Shown here in pieces: positions 6,783-15,368 of a stretch of 34,114 nt of DNA. The first letter of the stretch is position 1, and each line of letters starts with the position of its first letter. The translations under genes were made by a program, and so were the position numbers. The stretch is from positions 1 through 34,114 of the forward strand of contig JAPLEZ010000142.1 in assembly GCA_026390935.1 (NCBI GenBank), given 5' to 3'. Below the pieces are notes generated by a model. The model ran no database searches. It was not told the DNA's origin and worked only from the letters and a program-made list of their open reading frames with translations. This DNA comes from Bacteroidota bacterium. GTDB lineage: Bacteria; Bacteroidota; Bacteroidia; Flavobacteriales_C; GCA-002722245.

Positions 6783-7784
6783 ATGAAAGCCATTCTCCTC
6801 ATTCAACTTGGTACCCCCGACGCTCCTGAAAAAGCCGATGTAAAAAGATATTTGAAAGAATTTCTCAACGACGGTCGTGTGATTGATTATCCTCCTTTCA
6901 AAAGGTCGTTGCTGGTGAATGGAATTATCATTCCTGCACGATTGAATAACTCAACAGCGATTTATAAAAAAGTGTGGACCGACAAAGGTTCTCCGCTTTT
7001 ATTTCATACTACAGAATTGGCGAAAAAATTACAGAAAGAAATGGGCGAAGGCTACCTCGTAAAATTTGCGATGCGTTACCAAAACCCTTCTCTGGCAGGT
7101 GTTTTAGCTGAACTGGAAAAAATGCCTTTGGAAGAATTGGTAGTTGTTCCTTTGTATCCGCAATATGCGTCATCGTCTACAGGCAGCACTACACAAAGGG
7201 TTTTGGAGTTAGTGAGTAAATGGGAAACCATTCCAACCGTTCGTTTTGTGAATCGCTTTTTTGACAATGATGGCTATATTTCTTGCGTTGCCGAACAGGG
7301 TTTAAAACACAACTGGAAAGAGTACGATAAAGTGGTTTTTAGTTTCCACGGTTTGCCCGAAAGGCACATCACCAAAGGCTGTAAAGTAGCGAACTGCAAA
7401 AAGGAAGATTGTATTTCAAAATGTGATGACGACAGAAAATACTGTTATCGTTCTTCGTGTTACGAAACGGCGCGAATGGTATGCGCAAAAATGAATATTC
7501 CGGAAGATAAATACATGGTAGTGTTCCAGTCGAGATTAGGAAAAGATCCATGGATACAGCCTTTCGCTGATGTTGAACTGGTGAACTTAGCCAAGGCTGG
7601 CGCCAAAAAATTATTGTTTTTTTCTCCAGCATTTGTTGCCGATTGTTTGGAAACCATTGTTGAAATTGGAGGAGAATACAATGAAATTTTTCACGAGAAT
7701 GGAGGCGAAAAAGTACAGCTAGTGGAAAGTCTGAACAGCAATGACAGCTGGGTGAAGGCTTTGAAGTCGATAGTGCTGGAATAG
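6783..7784 (+). CDS. hemH: Ferrochelatase
   Basis: This inserts Fe2+ into protoporphyrin IX (or coproporphyrin III) as the metal-insertion step of haem synthesis. The 333 residues begin with the family signature AILLIQLGTPDAPEKADVKRYL. The catalytic His is H189 in FSFHGLPERH, and the second metal-site Glu is E290 in VADCLETIVEIG. A cysteine-rich segment sits between them (C200, C205, C210, C214, C221, C226), with the YCYRSSCYETAR pattern. Such a segment is common in Bacteroidota ferrochelatases, and similarly placed cysteines bind a [2Fe-2S] cluster in some bacteria; whether they do so here is an inference. The start ATG at 6783 gives the normal N-terminus. No other hem genes are nearby. Confidence 0.96.
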   Translation: MKAILLIQLGTPDAPEKADVKRYLKEFLNDGRVIDYPPFKRSLLVNGIIIPARLNNSTAIYKKVWTDKGSPLLFHTTELAKKLQKEMGEGYLVKFAMRYQNPSLAGVLAELEKMPLEELVVVPLYPQYASSSTGSTTQRVLELVSKWETIPTVRFVNRFFDNDGYISCVAEQGLKHNWKEYDKVVFSFHGLPERHITKGCKVANCKKEDCISKCDDDRKYCYRSSCYETARMVCAKMNIPEDKYMVVFQSRLGKDPWIQPFADVELVNLAKAGAKKLLFFSPAFVADCLETIVEIGGEYNEIFHENGGEKVQLVESLNSNDSWVKALKSIVLE

Positions 7785-7832
7785 CGCGTGCATTCAATTT
7801 CTAAATAGCACGAGAATAATCAAAGAATAAAC

Positions 7833-7840
7833 TAATTTTA
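7833..7840 (+). promoter_or_regulatory. Candidate -7 box (TAATTTTA) for pabB-tilS
   Basis: This is one base off TAnnTTTG and sits 6 bases before the pabB ATG. If used, transcription would begin at or just before the start codon, giving an almost leaderless message. It is a weak motif in AT-rich DNA. Confidence 0.22.
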
Positions 7841-7846
7841 TCCCCC

Positions 7847-9130
7847 ATGATCAGGGATAAGAGAAAAATAGAAACGGTAGGTTGGAGCAACAATATGGAT
7901 CTTTTGCTCCACATTGCTGCGTTGCAGGATATTTCTGTACTATTGAATCCTTTTTCTGTTGCGCCAGGATACACAACGGTACTGGCCATTGGCGATAAGC
8001 AATCGGTGAGTGGAAAGGCGAAAAATGCATTTTGGGAAATCGCTCAATTGAAGAAATATGCCGATCATATTTTTGGATTTTTTGCTTACGATTTGAAAAA
8101 TGAAATTGAAAATTTGCAATCGGAAAACCTTGACGGCAGCGATTTTCCCGATTATTTTTTCTTTCAGCCTAAGTTAATTGTTCGTGTTTCAAAGGATAAA
8201 CTGCAACTGGAATATTTTGAAGAAGATGCTGAATTTACTGCTGATATCGTCGCGAATTTAACAAAGGCAGTTCCTGAATTTCCTGTTGGAAAATCGGTGG
8301 TGCTGAAGCCGAGAGTGTCCAAGGAAAAATACATTGATACTGTTAATCAGCTCAAGAATCACATTCATCGTGGCGATGTTTACGAGGTAAATTTTTGTCA
8401 GGAATTTTTTGCTGAAAATGCTACAATACAAGTGCAATCGGTATTTCAAGACTTGATGAAAAAATCACCAACGCCTTTTTCCTGTTTTGTAAAAATGAAT
8501 GAGCAGTATTTGTTGTGCGCTTCTCCCGAAAGATTTTTGAAGAAGGAGGGCAGCAAAGTATTGTCGCAACCAATTAAAGGCACAGCTAAACGCGGAGCAA
8601 ACGAAGAGGAAGATCAGCAAAATATTAAAGCGCTTTCGGAAAGCAGTAAAGAGAAGAGTGAAAATGTAATGATAGTGGATTTGGTGCGCAACGATTTGTC
8701 CACTGTGGCATTGGCGGGCACAGTGAAGGTAGATGAGCTTTTTGGCATTCATACTTTTCAGCAGTGGCACCAAATGATTTCTACCGTTTCTTGTGAAGTA
8801 GACGAAAGCATTTCGTCTCTACAAGTTATTAAGAAATGTTTTCCGATGGGCTCAATGACTGGTGCTCCAAAGGTGCGCGCGATGCAATTGATTGAGCAAT
8901 ATGAGTCGATGAAACGAGGCATTTATTCGGGTGCCGTTGGTTATATTGACGAAAGCAATAATTTTGATTTCAACGTCGTCATCCGTAGTGTGGCTTATAA
9001 TGAAACAAAGAAGTATGTTTCTGTTTGCGTAGGTAGCGCGATCACCGCAAACTGCGATGCACAGCAGGAATATGACGAATGTTTAACCAAAGCGGAGGTG
9101 CTTTTTAAAGTTTTAAATAATGAAAAGTAG
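7847..9130 (+). CDS. pabB: Aminodeoxychorismate synthase component I (chorismate-binding family)
   Basis: With a glutamine amidotransferase it converts chorismate to 4-amino-4-deoxychorismate for folate synthesis. The 427 residues end in a full chorismate-binding domain: SKEKYIDTVNQLKNHIHRGD, FLKKEGSKVLSQPIKGTAKR, ENVMIVDLVRNDLS, the HQMISTVSCEV strand, and GSMTGAPKVRAMQLIEQYE (from residue 335). The N-terminal half is diverged and shorter than in TrpE. The P-I-K-G-T-A-K-R motif and short length fit PabB better than TrpE, which has a longer N-terminal domain with the tryptophan site. No pabA or pabC is in the window. Its last 11 bases overlap the start of tilS (9120), so the two are coupled. 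Confidence 0.88.
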   Translation: MIRDKRKIETVGWSNNMDLLLHIAALQDISVLLNPFSVAPGYTTVLAIGDKQSVSGKAKNAFWEIAQLKKYADHIFGFFAYDLKNEIENLQSENLDGSDFPDYFFFQPKLIVRVSKDKLQLEYFEEDAEFTADIVANLTKAVPEFPVGKSVVLKPRVSKEKYIDTVNQLKNHIHRGDVYEVNFCQEFFAENATIQVQSVFQDLMKKSPTPFSCFVKMNEQYLLCASPERFLKKEGSKVLSQPIKGTAKRGANEEEDQQNIKALSESSKEKSENVMIVDLVRNDLSTVALAGTVKVDELFGIHTFQQWHQMISTVSCEVDESISSLQVIKKCFPMGSMTGAPKVRAMQLIEQYESMKRGIYSGAVGYIDESNNFDFNVVIRSVAYNETKKYVSVCVGSAITANCDAQQEYDECLTKAEVLFKVLNNEK

Positions 9131-10427
9131 TTTCAAAAAATACGTTGAGCAAGAGCAACTCTTTTCTAAAAAAGATGCATTGTTGGTGGCTGTGAGTGGT
9201 GGTGTGGATTCTATGGTGCTACTGCATTTGCTGAACAGTGCAGGTTATAAAATTGCAATTGCGCACTGCAATTTTTCTTTGCGTGGAAAAGAATCGGATG
9301 CAGAAGAAAAATTGGTGCGAAAGGTGGCAAAGGCCCTACAATTGAATGTTTTCGTCAATCAGTTCAATACTTTGCAATACGCCAAAAACAGAGGTGTTTC
9401 CACGCAAATGGCTGCGCGTGAATTGCGCTACGATTGGTTCAATCAATTGTGCGCTGAGCATGAATACAGCAAAGTTGTGGTGGCCCATCATTTGGATGAT
9501 CAGATAGAAACTGTTTTGCTCAATCTCACCAGAGGCACTGGCGTTATGGGTTTAACAGGAATGGCGCCTGCAAATGGCAATGTAGTGCGACCGCTGCTTT
9601 TTGCTACCAGAGAAGAAATAGAAGCTTATGCAAAAAGCAATAAGATTGAATGGAAGGAAGATTCCAGCAATCAGGAAGATAAATATGCCCGCAATAAAAT
9701 TCGCCACCATGTTGTTCCGCTTTTAAAATCCATCAATCCGGGTTTGTATCAAACATTTACCCATAGCGAACAAAGAATAAAAAATGTACAGGTCATATAT
9801 GCCAAGGAAAAGGCGGATTATTTAGTGAATGCTTCTTTTGATGGCGGATGGAAATTTCCTGTGCAAGCAACGGTTTTGGACAAATACCAAACGGCATTAT
9901 TCCGAGAAATGCTAATGGATTTTGGCTTCTCGCATTCGCAAGTGGAAGATGTGTTGGAATCGGCTTCTGCTGCTTCAGGGAAGCAGTTTTTGGGCGATCA
10001 TTGTCGACTCATTAAAGACCGCAAGGATTGGATTTTAGCGCCGCACAGCAAGCAACAAGCAGAATATTTGGTGGAGGTCGAAGAAAGTCTGACTGCCCCA
10101 CTGAAAATGGAAGTGAAAATTAAAACTGCTAAGGCCATAAAATTCTCCAAAGATCCAGCGCTTGCTTATCTCGATTGCGACAAGCTACGATTTCCCCTTA
10201 AGCTCAGAAAATGGAAAAAAGGTGATTTCTTTTATCCCTTCGGTATGAAAGGAAAAGTAAAGCTGAGCGATTATTTTGTGAATCATAAGTTTTCGCTGGC
10301 CGACAAAGAAAACGCCTGGATATTGGAATCGGGAGGAGATATTGTGTGGCTGGTTGGACAGCGGATCGACGACCGCTTCAAGGTTGGTCAAAAGACAAAA
10401 AAAGTATATCTTGCACACCTCAAATAA
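9120..10427 (+). CDS. tilS: tRNA(Ile)-lysidine synthase
   Basis: This uses ATP and lysine to convert C34 of tRNA-Ile(CAU) to lysidine, so that the tRNA reads AUA; it is essential in most bacteria. The 435 residues start with the N-type ATP pyrophosphatase domain, with the P-loop SGGVDS at 26-31 and the further motifs AHCNFSLRGKESDAEE, VVVAHHLDDQIETVLLNLTR and KYARNKIRHHVVPLLKSINP. A middle helical region and a C-terminal TilS domain follow (about 365-435, with LRKWKKGDFFYPFGMKGK and KLSDYFVNHKFS). Length is normal. It overlaps the end of pabB by 11 bases and is followed 4 bases later by a two-TM protein gene. Confidence 0.96.
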   Translation: MKSSFKKYVEQEQLFSKKDALLVAVSGGVDSMVLLHLLNSAGYKIAIAHCNFSLRGKESDAEEKLVRKVAKALQLNVFVNQFNTLQYAKNRGVSTQMAARELRYDWFNQLCAEHEYSKVVVAHHLDDQIETVLLNLTRGTGVMGLTGMAPANGNVVRPLLFATREEIEAYAKSNKIEWKEDSSNQEDKYARNKIRHHVVPLLKSINPGLYQTFTHSEQRIKNVQVIYAKEKADYLVNASFDGGWKFPVQATVLDKYQTALFREMLMDFGFSHSQVEDVLESASAASGKQFLGDHCRLIKDRKDWILAPHSKQQAEYLVEVEESLTAPLKMEVKIKTAKAIKFSKDPALAYLDCDKLRFPLKLRKWKKGDFFYPFGMKGKVKLSDYFVNHKFSLADKENAWILESGGDIVWLVGQRIDDRFKVGQKTKKVYLAHLK

Positions 10428-10431
10428 GTTT

Positions 10432-10923
10432 ATGAGCGACCAGGTTTTATTTGAAGAAAAACAATATCTCGGCACCAATAAAATGCATCTTCTGATTCGT
10501 TTGGTGATTGCCATGGGCTGTTTTTCCCTCTACCATTTTTCGGCTGCCGATGACGAAACGAAGGAATTATTTTTTATATTAGGTATAACCGCACTAACCA
10601 TTTCGGGACTTCTTGTTTTTGTTTTGCATATCAGTACCGTGGTGACTTCGGGCAGTTTGGTGTTGGACGGTTTTTGGATGGCCCGTCGCGTAAAGATTGA
10701 TTTGAGCAGTATTGTAAGTGCTGATGTTACTATTTATCCGCGATTTATGATGCACCGCGCAGTGTACAATTTGCATATGAAGGGAACCATTAAATTTTTC
10801 ACCAAAGGGAGTCAGGCTGTATTGCTTACCGACCGTGATGGATTAAAATATTGCATTGGAAGTCAGAAGGCTAAGGAATTATGTGCGGCGATTCAGAAAC
10901 AAATTCAGACCGCTAAAGTATAA
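10432..10923 (+). CDS. Two-TM protein with a PH-like cytoplasmic domain, unknown function
   Basis: This is a 163-residue protein starting at the ATG 10432 (MSDQVLFEEKQYLG). A longer frame back to 10342 runs inside tilS and is not needed. Two hydrophobic helices lie at about 19-37 and 48-68. The C-terminal part (about 72-160) alternates strands (VTSGSLVLDGFWMARRVKID, GTIKFFTKGSQAVLLTDRDG, LKYCIGSQKAKEL) and ends in a helix. That layout resembles the bacterial PH-like domains found after two TM helices, but I do not recognise a named family. It starts 4 bases after tilS and is probably in the same transcript. Confidence 0.78.
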   Translation: MSDQVLFEEKQYLGTNKMHLLIRLVIAMGCFSLYHFSAADDETKELFFILGITALTISGLLVFVLHISTVVTSGSLVLDGFWMARRVKIDLSSIVSADVTIYPRFMMHRAVYNLHMKGTIKFFTKGSQAVLLTDRDGLKYCIGSQKAKELCAAIQKQIQTAKV

Positions 10924-10937
10924 ACCGCAAGGTTTTT

Positions 10938-10945
10938 TATATTTA
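10938..10945 (+). promoter_or_regulatory. Candidate -7 box (TATATTTA)
   Basis: This is one base off TAnnTTTG, in the 53-base gap before the small gene at 10977 and about 30 bases from its start. No clear -33 element. Confidence 0.22.
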
Positions 10946-10976
10946 CACTAACAGAACTTACTAAAACGAATTGCAT

Positions 10977-11291
10977 ATGACAGCTCAAAAATCTTCAGGA
11001 TCAGCACCTAGCGCTCAATTGATCGATAAGGAACAAGTCAAATTACTGAGATTCAGCAACACAGATGTGCTGCCAACAAAGCAAGAGCAATTGCAAAGAT
11101 TTATTGATTTACAGCGTGCAGCAGCAATGGGCGCAACAAACAAATCCAACGTTAAAATATATTTCAAATCCTATCAAGGAAATAGATACAAGGTAGAAGC
11201 AACCATTTGGGCTGTAACCGAGCAAAACATCACTTTGAAAGGAGAAGTATTGATTCCTATTATTTCAATTTATAAAGTAGGATTGTTTTAG
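10977..11291 (+). CDS. Small protein of unknown function
   Basis: This 104-residue protein is read from the ATG at 10977 (MTAQKSSGSAPSAQ); an in-frame TTG six bases earlier is possible but unnecessary. It has a flexible Ser/Ala/Gln-rich N-terminus, an amphipathic helix (TKQEQLQRFIDLQRAAAM) and a C-terminal strand-rich part (VKIYFKSYQGNRYKVEATIW, EQNITLKGEVLIPIISIYKVGLF) that looks like a small beta barrel or sandwich. There is no signal peptide or membrane segment, so it is probably cytoplasmic. I do not recognise the family. The strand pattern and clean frame support a real gene. It stands between the tilS cluster and the DsbD-like gene. Confidence 0.72.
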   Translation: MTAQKSSGSAPSAQLIDKEQVKLLRFSNTDVLPTKQEQLQRFIDLQRAAAMGATNKSNVKIYFKSYQGNRYKVEATIWAVTEQNITLKGEVLIPIISIYKVGLF

Positions 11292-11376
11292 GCATCAAGA
11301 AAGCTGTTTTCCATTTTAACCAATTTTCACGCACTCTTTGCCGCAATTGTTATATCTTGGAGACACTTAAAAAGAT

Positions 11377-13488
11377 ATGGGCAAATTAAAATTATTCCTT
11401 CCGTTAATATTGTTGCTGCAATCTTTTGTGGCTTTTTCACAAATACACGATCCAGTTAAATGGCAATTCAACGCACGCAAAAAAAGCGCGTGTGTTTATG
11501 AATTGGTGTTTCATGCCAAGGTGGATAAAACGTGGCATTTGTATTCGCAAAACATTCCCGAAGGAGGACCGGTAGCCACAAGTTTCAATTTTAATGAGGG
11601 CGAATACAAGCTCATAGGCAAAGTAAAAGAACCGGCTGCTCATGCTTTTTACGATTCTACTTTTTCCATGAAACTCAGTTATCATGAGGGAGAAGTATAT
11701 TTTACGCAAGAAGTACAACTGATCAACGATAAAAAAATTACGATCACAGGAGAAGTGGAATACATGTGTTGTGATGATCATCAGTGTTTGCCACCCGATG
11801 TAAAGAAGTTTTCTTTTGAAGTAAGCGGAAGTAAGGATTGCGCGGGAATGAAGATGATTAAGGCTTCAACTGTTGGATTACCTGGCAAACCTGAAAAGGC
11901 AATCAAACAAGGAAAAGACAGCACAAAAGTTTGTTGCGAATCGCAAGCACAGGGTAGTTCTACCATTGTAAACACCGCCGGCTTGAACATCAAAAAATAT
12001 CGTTTTAGCGAGAAGCCTTGTGCTTCTAAATTCATTAATGAGCAGAAGGAAGAATCCTATTGGCTGTTGTTTTTGTTGGCTTTTGGCATAGGGATATTCG
12101 CGCTAATCACACCATGCATGTTTCCTATGATTCCAATGACGGTGACTTTCTTTATGAACGACGCTGAATCAAAAAGAAAAGGGCGTTTGAAAGCTTTGTT
12201 TTTCGGTTTCAGCATCATCTTTATTTTTTGTTTGATAGGCACAGTATTCAGTCAGGTTTTTGGCTCTGAAGCCGCAAATTTATTGGCGACACACTGGATT
12301 CCCAATTTGATCTTCTTCATCATCTTTATCATTTTTGCAGCTTCTTTCTTCGGATTGTTTGAATTGACTTTGCCGAGTTCATGGGTAACTAAATCGGATA
12401 GCAAAGCTGATAAAGGTGGATTTATAGGCGTATTTTTCATGGCATTAACCACAGTGTTGGTGTCGTTTTCCTGCACAGGTCCCTTTGTTGGAACCATTCT
12501 CGTTGAATCTTCTAAGGGAGAGTTCATTCATCCTTTAATTGGTATGCTAGGCTTTTCCACTGCAGTGGCTTTGCCTTTTACCTTGTTTGCATTTTTCCCT
12601 TCGTGGATGCGCTCTCTCCCTAAGTCAGGTGGATGGCTCAATTCCGTAAAAGTTGTTTTCGGATTTATTGAATTGGCTTTGGCATTGAAGTTTTTAAGTG
12701 TTGCTGATTTAACGGAACATTGGGGAATCCTAGACAGGGACATTTACATCGGATTGTGGATAGTGATTTTTACGCTGATGGGATGCTACCTTTTGGGATG
12801 GATCAAATTTTCGCACGATTCAGAAGTAAAACATATTGGTGTTCCTCGACTTGGATTTATCATCGCTACCTTCGGTTTTGTAATTTACCTTTTGCCCGGC
12901 TTGATTGGCGCACCGCTTAAATTTTTGAGTGGTTTTCTGCCACCTATGAGCACTCATGATTTTAATATTCTTCAGAAAGAGGAACGTAGTGTAGACTGGA
13001 ATATCAAACCGAAGTACAGTGATATTTTGCACGCTCCTTTAGGGATAAACGCCTTTTTTGAATATGAAGAAGGAATGGCTGTGGCGGAACAGCTTGGAAA
13101 ACCAGTTTTGTTGGATTTTACTGGCTTAGGTTGCACCAATTGCAGAAAGGTAGAAGACAATGTTTGGACAGATCCGGAAGTGCTTAAAATGCTGAAAGAG
13201 GAATACGTAGTCATCTCTTTGTATGTAGATGAAAGAACCATAGAGCTGGCAAGCTATGAAAGGTATACTTCTAAAGTTGATGGTAAGGATATTCATACTC
13301 TGGCGCAAAAAAATGCCGACATTGAAAAATGCTGGTTCAACAGTAACAGTCAGCCTTTTTATGTTTTAATGAACAATGAAGAGCAATTGCTGAACAATCC
13401 TATTGATTACAATACAGCGAAATCTCCTGAAGAATTCCTTAAGTTTTTGAAGGAAGGGAAAGTGAAGTATGATTTGAATAGGAAGTAG
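11377..13488 (+). CDS. dsbD: Thiol:disulfide interchange protein, DsbD family
   Basis: This carries reducing power from cytoplasmic thioredoxin across the inner membrane to periplasmic disulfide-handling proteins. The 703 residues contain a signal peptide (about 1-21, VAFSQ), an N-terminal DsbD-alpha-like domain (about 22-165) with MCCDDHQCLPPDVK, and about eight membrane segments (about 228-525). The two transmembrane cysteines expected for the family are visible in ALITPCMFPMIPMTV and VSFSCTGPFVGT. A C-terminal thioredoxin-like domain carries C586-x2-C589 in DFTGLGCTNCRKVEDNVW. This TGLGCTNC active site is typical of Bacteroidota homologues. The stop is TAG at 13486. It is convergent with the damaged gene at 13668, with repeat copy B between them. 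Confidence 0.93.
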   Translation: MGKLKLFLPLILLLQSFVAFSQIHDPVKWQFNARKKSACVYELVFHAKVDKTWHLYSQNIPEGGPVATSFNFNEGEYKLIGKVKEPAAHAFYDSTFSMKLSYHEGEVYFTQEVQLINDKKITITGEVEYMCCDDHQCLPPDVKKFSFEVSGSKDCAGMKMIKASTVGLPGKPEKAIKQGKDSTKVCCESQAQGSSTIVNTAGLNIKKYRFSEKPCASKFINEQKEESYWLLFLLAFGIGIFALITPCMFPMIPMTVTFFMNDAESKRKGRLKALFFGFSIIFIFCLIGTVFSQVFGSEAANLLATHWIPNLIFFIIFIIFAASFFGLFELTLPSSWVTKSDSKADKGGFIGVFFMALTTVLVSFSCTGPFVGTILVESSKGEFIHPLIGMLGFSTAVALPFTLFAFFPSWMRSLPKSGGWLNSVKVVFGFIELALALKFLSVADLTEHWGILDRDIYIGLWIVIFTLMGCYLLGWIKFSHDSEVKHIGVPRLGFIIATFGFVIYLLPGLIGAPLKFLSGFLPPMSTHDFNILQKEERSVDWNIKPKYSDILHAPLGINAFFEYEEGMAVAEQLGKPVLLDFTGLGCTNCRKVEDNVWTDPEVLKMLKEEYVVISLYVDERTIELASYERYTSKVDGKDIHTLAQKNADIEKCWFNSNSQPFYVLMNNEEQLLNNPIDYNTAKSPEEFLKFLKEGKVKYDLNRK

Positions 13489-13537
13489 ATTATTCTCTTT
13501 CACGAAATCCTCCTTCCTTTCGCACAATCAACGCACT

Positions 13538-13668
13538 CCTCCTTTTTTAAAGGAGGAAGTTAGTTAGCTGGCATTTCCTGAGCATATTTATGAAAATGGA
13601 TGAGTGTGGGCTTCTCCCTTTGAAAAAGGGAGGTGCGAAAGGATTCTGTGCGCTGGCAGAGGGATTTT
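13538..13668. repeat. Dispersed hairpin repeat, copy B
   Basis: Second copy of the 133-260 repeat, in the same orientation and again ending on the last base of a minus-strand gene's stop codon. It has the same triloop hairpin (CTCCCTTT 13614-13621, AAAGGGAG 13625-13632). A further pair of arms, CCTTTCGCAC (13516-13525) and GTGCGAAAGG (13633-13642), encloses most of it, and CCTCCTTT/AAAGGAGG forms another small hairpin at its left. The block lies between convergent genes, so a role as a two-way terminator is possible; it has no coding capacity. Confidence 0.8.
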
Positions 13669-14405
13669 CACTTCCCACAATTACACTCCTGCGATTTATA
13701 CTGATTGTACAATTTTAATTTGTGCTCGATTTGAGGGTAATTTCTATCCGACATGGAAGCTATCATTTGATTGCTTTCCAAATCATAGGTGGCGATTTTA
13801 ATTTTACTGTACAGGGTTTTTTCAGATGGAACTATTGCGAAGTATTTACCGTCTTGATAGTACCATTCGTCAATGTGGAAATCCAAATCAAATGAATATA
13901 AAATGCGTTTTTTCTCCAGATCATAAACTGTTAATCCTGCTTGATCGGAATCATAAGATGAAAACAAATAGCGTTGATCGGCAGAAATGTAAAACGCTCC
14001 GCCTAGCTTTTCGGTGAGTTTTCCGGAAGCATCTAATATGAAGATCAATCCATTGTTATCACCTAGTTTTGAAAACATAAAGAAGTCGGCACGAGGTTGC
14101 ACTTCAGGGATAAAAATGCCCGAACATCCGCCCATCGGTTCAATGTTTTTGAAGTACAATTGCTTGGTGATTTTTCCTTTGTTGCTGATGTGCACCCACG
14201 CTTTGCAATAGGTGCTGCTATCGCTTTTTGCATCAATGGATTTTATCTGACGGAACTCAATTTTGTAGGTGAGGAAGGTAGCGCTGTCGACTTTAATTTG
14301 ATATTTATTTGCAGGGTAATCCGCTGGGTCAAAGACTTCCTACTTGTCTTGAGCAATCGCAGTTCGACTGATGAAAACAGTCAGTATTCCGAAGAAAAAT
14401 TTCAT
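13668..14405 (-). pseudogene. Exported-protein gene interrupted by one in-frame TAG
   Basis: From the ATG at 14405-14403 the frame reads a signal peptide, MKFFFGILTVFISRTAIAQ, then D-K and TAG at 14342-14340. It continues in the same frame without a break (EVFDPADYPANKYQIKVD and so on) to TGA at 13670-13668, which would give 245 residues. The downstream part looks genuinely coding, with repeated strand-like units (GLIFILDASGKLTEKLGG, LTVYDLEKKRILYSFDLD) suggesting a beta-propeller. I do not recognise the family. A GTG at 14195 could start the last 175 residues, but that product would lack export. The ATG lies 12 bases after the NMO-family stop, so it is the second gene of that operon. A recent nonsense mutation or sequencing error is the likeliest cause. 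Confidence 0.75.
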
Positions 14406-14417
14406 GATGAAAACAGT

Positions 14418-15365
14418 TTATTCTCCAACAATTTCTTTCACGATATCTTTTACCGGGCGAATGGAGTGAATGTGTTCAATGCTAGGTCCGGCGCACCATA
14501 CCGTTTGATACGTAGCGCCAAAGGCCGCTTTTTCAATGGCTTTCATTCCACGTAAGGCAACAAATAACTTCACGTATTTTTTTAGCCATTTATTTTTCTT
14601 GAGCAGTTTTTCTAGCCAGTTCACTTTTGTTCCTAAGCCTTGTACATAAGGCGTATTGATGACGGTGAGGTGTGAGCCCGAGAGTTTATCGGTCAATACA
14701 ATGTCTTTTGCACCGTACTGAATAAGGGCATTTTTGTAATCGTCGCTCACCGGACTCTCGTTGGTGGCGATAAATACGGTGCCTATAGAAAGTCCGTCGG
14801 CACCCAGTGCCAAAGCTTTTTTGTATTCTTCATTCGTAGCAACACCACCGGCAGAAATCACCGGGATTTTACAATTTTTTTTGAGCAGAGGAATGAGTTC
14901 TTCGGGTTTTGCTGGTCCGCAATGTCCTCCAGCATTGGAGTTCACAGCAATCAATCCATCGGCGCCGAGGGCTTCCACCTTTTGTGCGTATTTCAAATCC
15001 ACTACATCACAGTATACTTTAATGCCTTGTGGTTTGCACTTTTTAATGACTTCTTCCGGACTGCCAAGGGAAGTAATGATAAAAGCCACTTTCATTTCCA
15101 AGCAAGTTTTCAATTGTGTATCCAGCTTGAAATTGGATTTATTCACAATTAAATTCACGCCAAAGGGCTGAGTGGTTTTGCTTCTTATTTCCTGAATTGC
15201 TTTTCGGAAATCTTCGTCGCTTCGGTAATTCAATGCCGGAACTGCTGCAGTAATGCCACTTTCCAGCGCAGCAATAATCATTTTAGCATTTGACACCAGG
15301 AACATGGGTGCCATTATAATGGGATACTTTATACCTAAAGATTTGGCAAATGCGTTTTCTGTCAT
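14418..15365 (-). CDS. Nitronate monooxygenase / FabK-like FMN-dependent TIM-barrel protein
   Basis: This is a 315-residue flavoprotein of the 2-nitropropane dioxygenase family. Motifs in order are LGIKYPIIMAPMFLVSNAKM at the N-terminus, AFIITSLGSPEEVIKKCK, DGLIAVNSNAGGHCGP (FMN-phosphate and catalytic loop region), CKIPVISAGGVATNEEYKKA, LGADGLSIGTVFIATNESPV and the C-terminal TVWCAGPSIEHI. Family members oxidise alkyl nitronates or reduce enoyl-ACP (FabK), and the two cannot be separated safely from motifs alone. The AGGHCG loop and length favour the NMO class. It starts at ATG 15365-15363, 3 bases after the stop of the 145-residue exported protein, and is followed by the interrupted exported gene, so all three may share a transcript. 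Confidence 0.88.
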   Translation of the reverse strand: MTENAFAKSLGIKYPIIMAPMFLVSNAKMIIAALESGITAAVPALNYRSDEDFRKAIQEIRSKTTQPFGVNLIVNKSNFKLDTQLKTCLEMKVAFIITSLGSPEEVIKKCKPQGIKVYCDVVDLKYAQKVEALGADGLIAVNSNAGGHCGPAKPEELIPLLKKNCKIPVISAGGVATNEEYKKALALGADGLSIGTVFIATNESPVSDDYKNALIQYGAKDIVLTDKLSGSHLTVINTPYVQGLGTKVNWLEKLLKKNKWLKKYVKLFVALRGMKAIEKAAFGATYQTVWCAGPSIEHIHSIRPVKDIVKEIVGE

Positions 15366-15368
15366 TAT

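Noticed and set aside
10342-10431. Upstream extension of the two-TM protein by 30 codons
   Set aside because: These codons lie inside the end of tilS in another frame; the ATG at 10432, 4 bases after the tilS stop, is the natural start.
14340-14342. TAG read as an amino acid (recoding)
   Set aside because: TAG ends several intact genes in the window, including pabB and the DsbD-like gene, and there is no recoding element visible.
14097-14555. Plus-strand frame over the interrupted exported gene and NMO-family gene
   Set aside because: It spans two minus-strand genes and the space between them, with low-complexity aromatic-rich translation.
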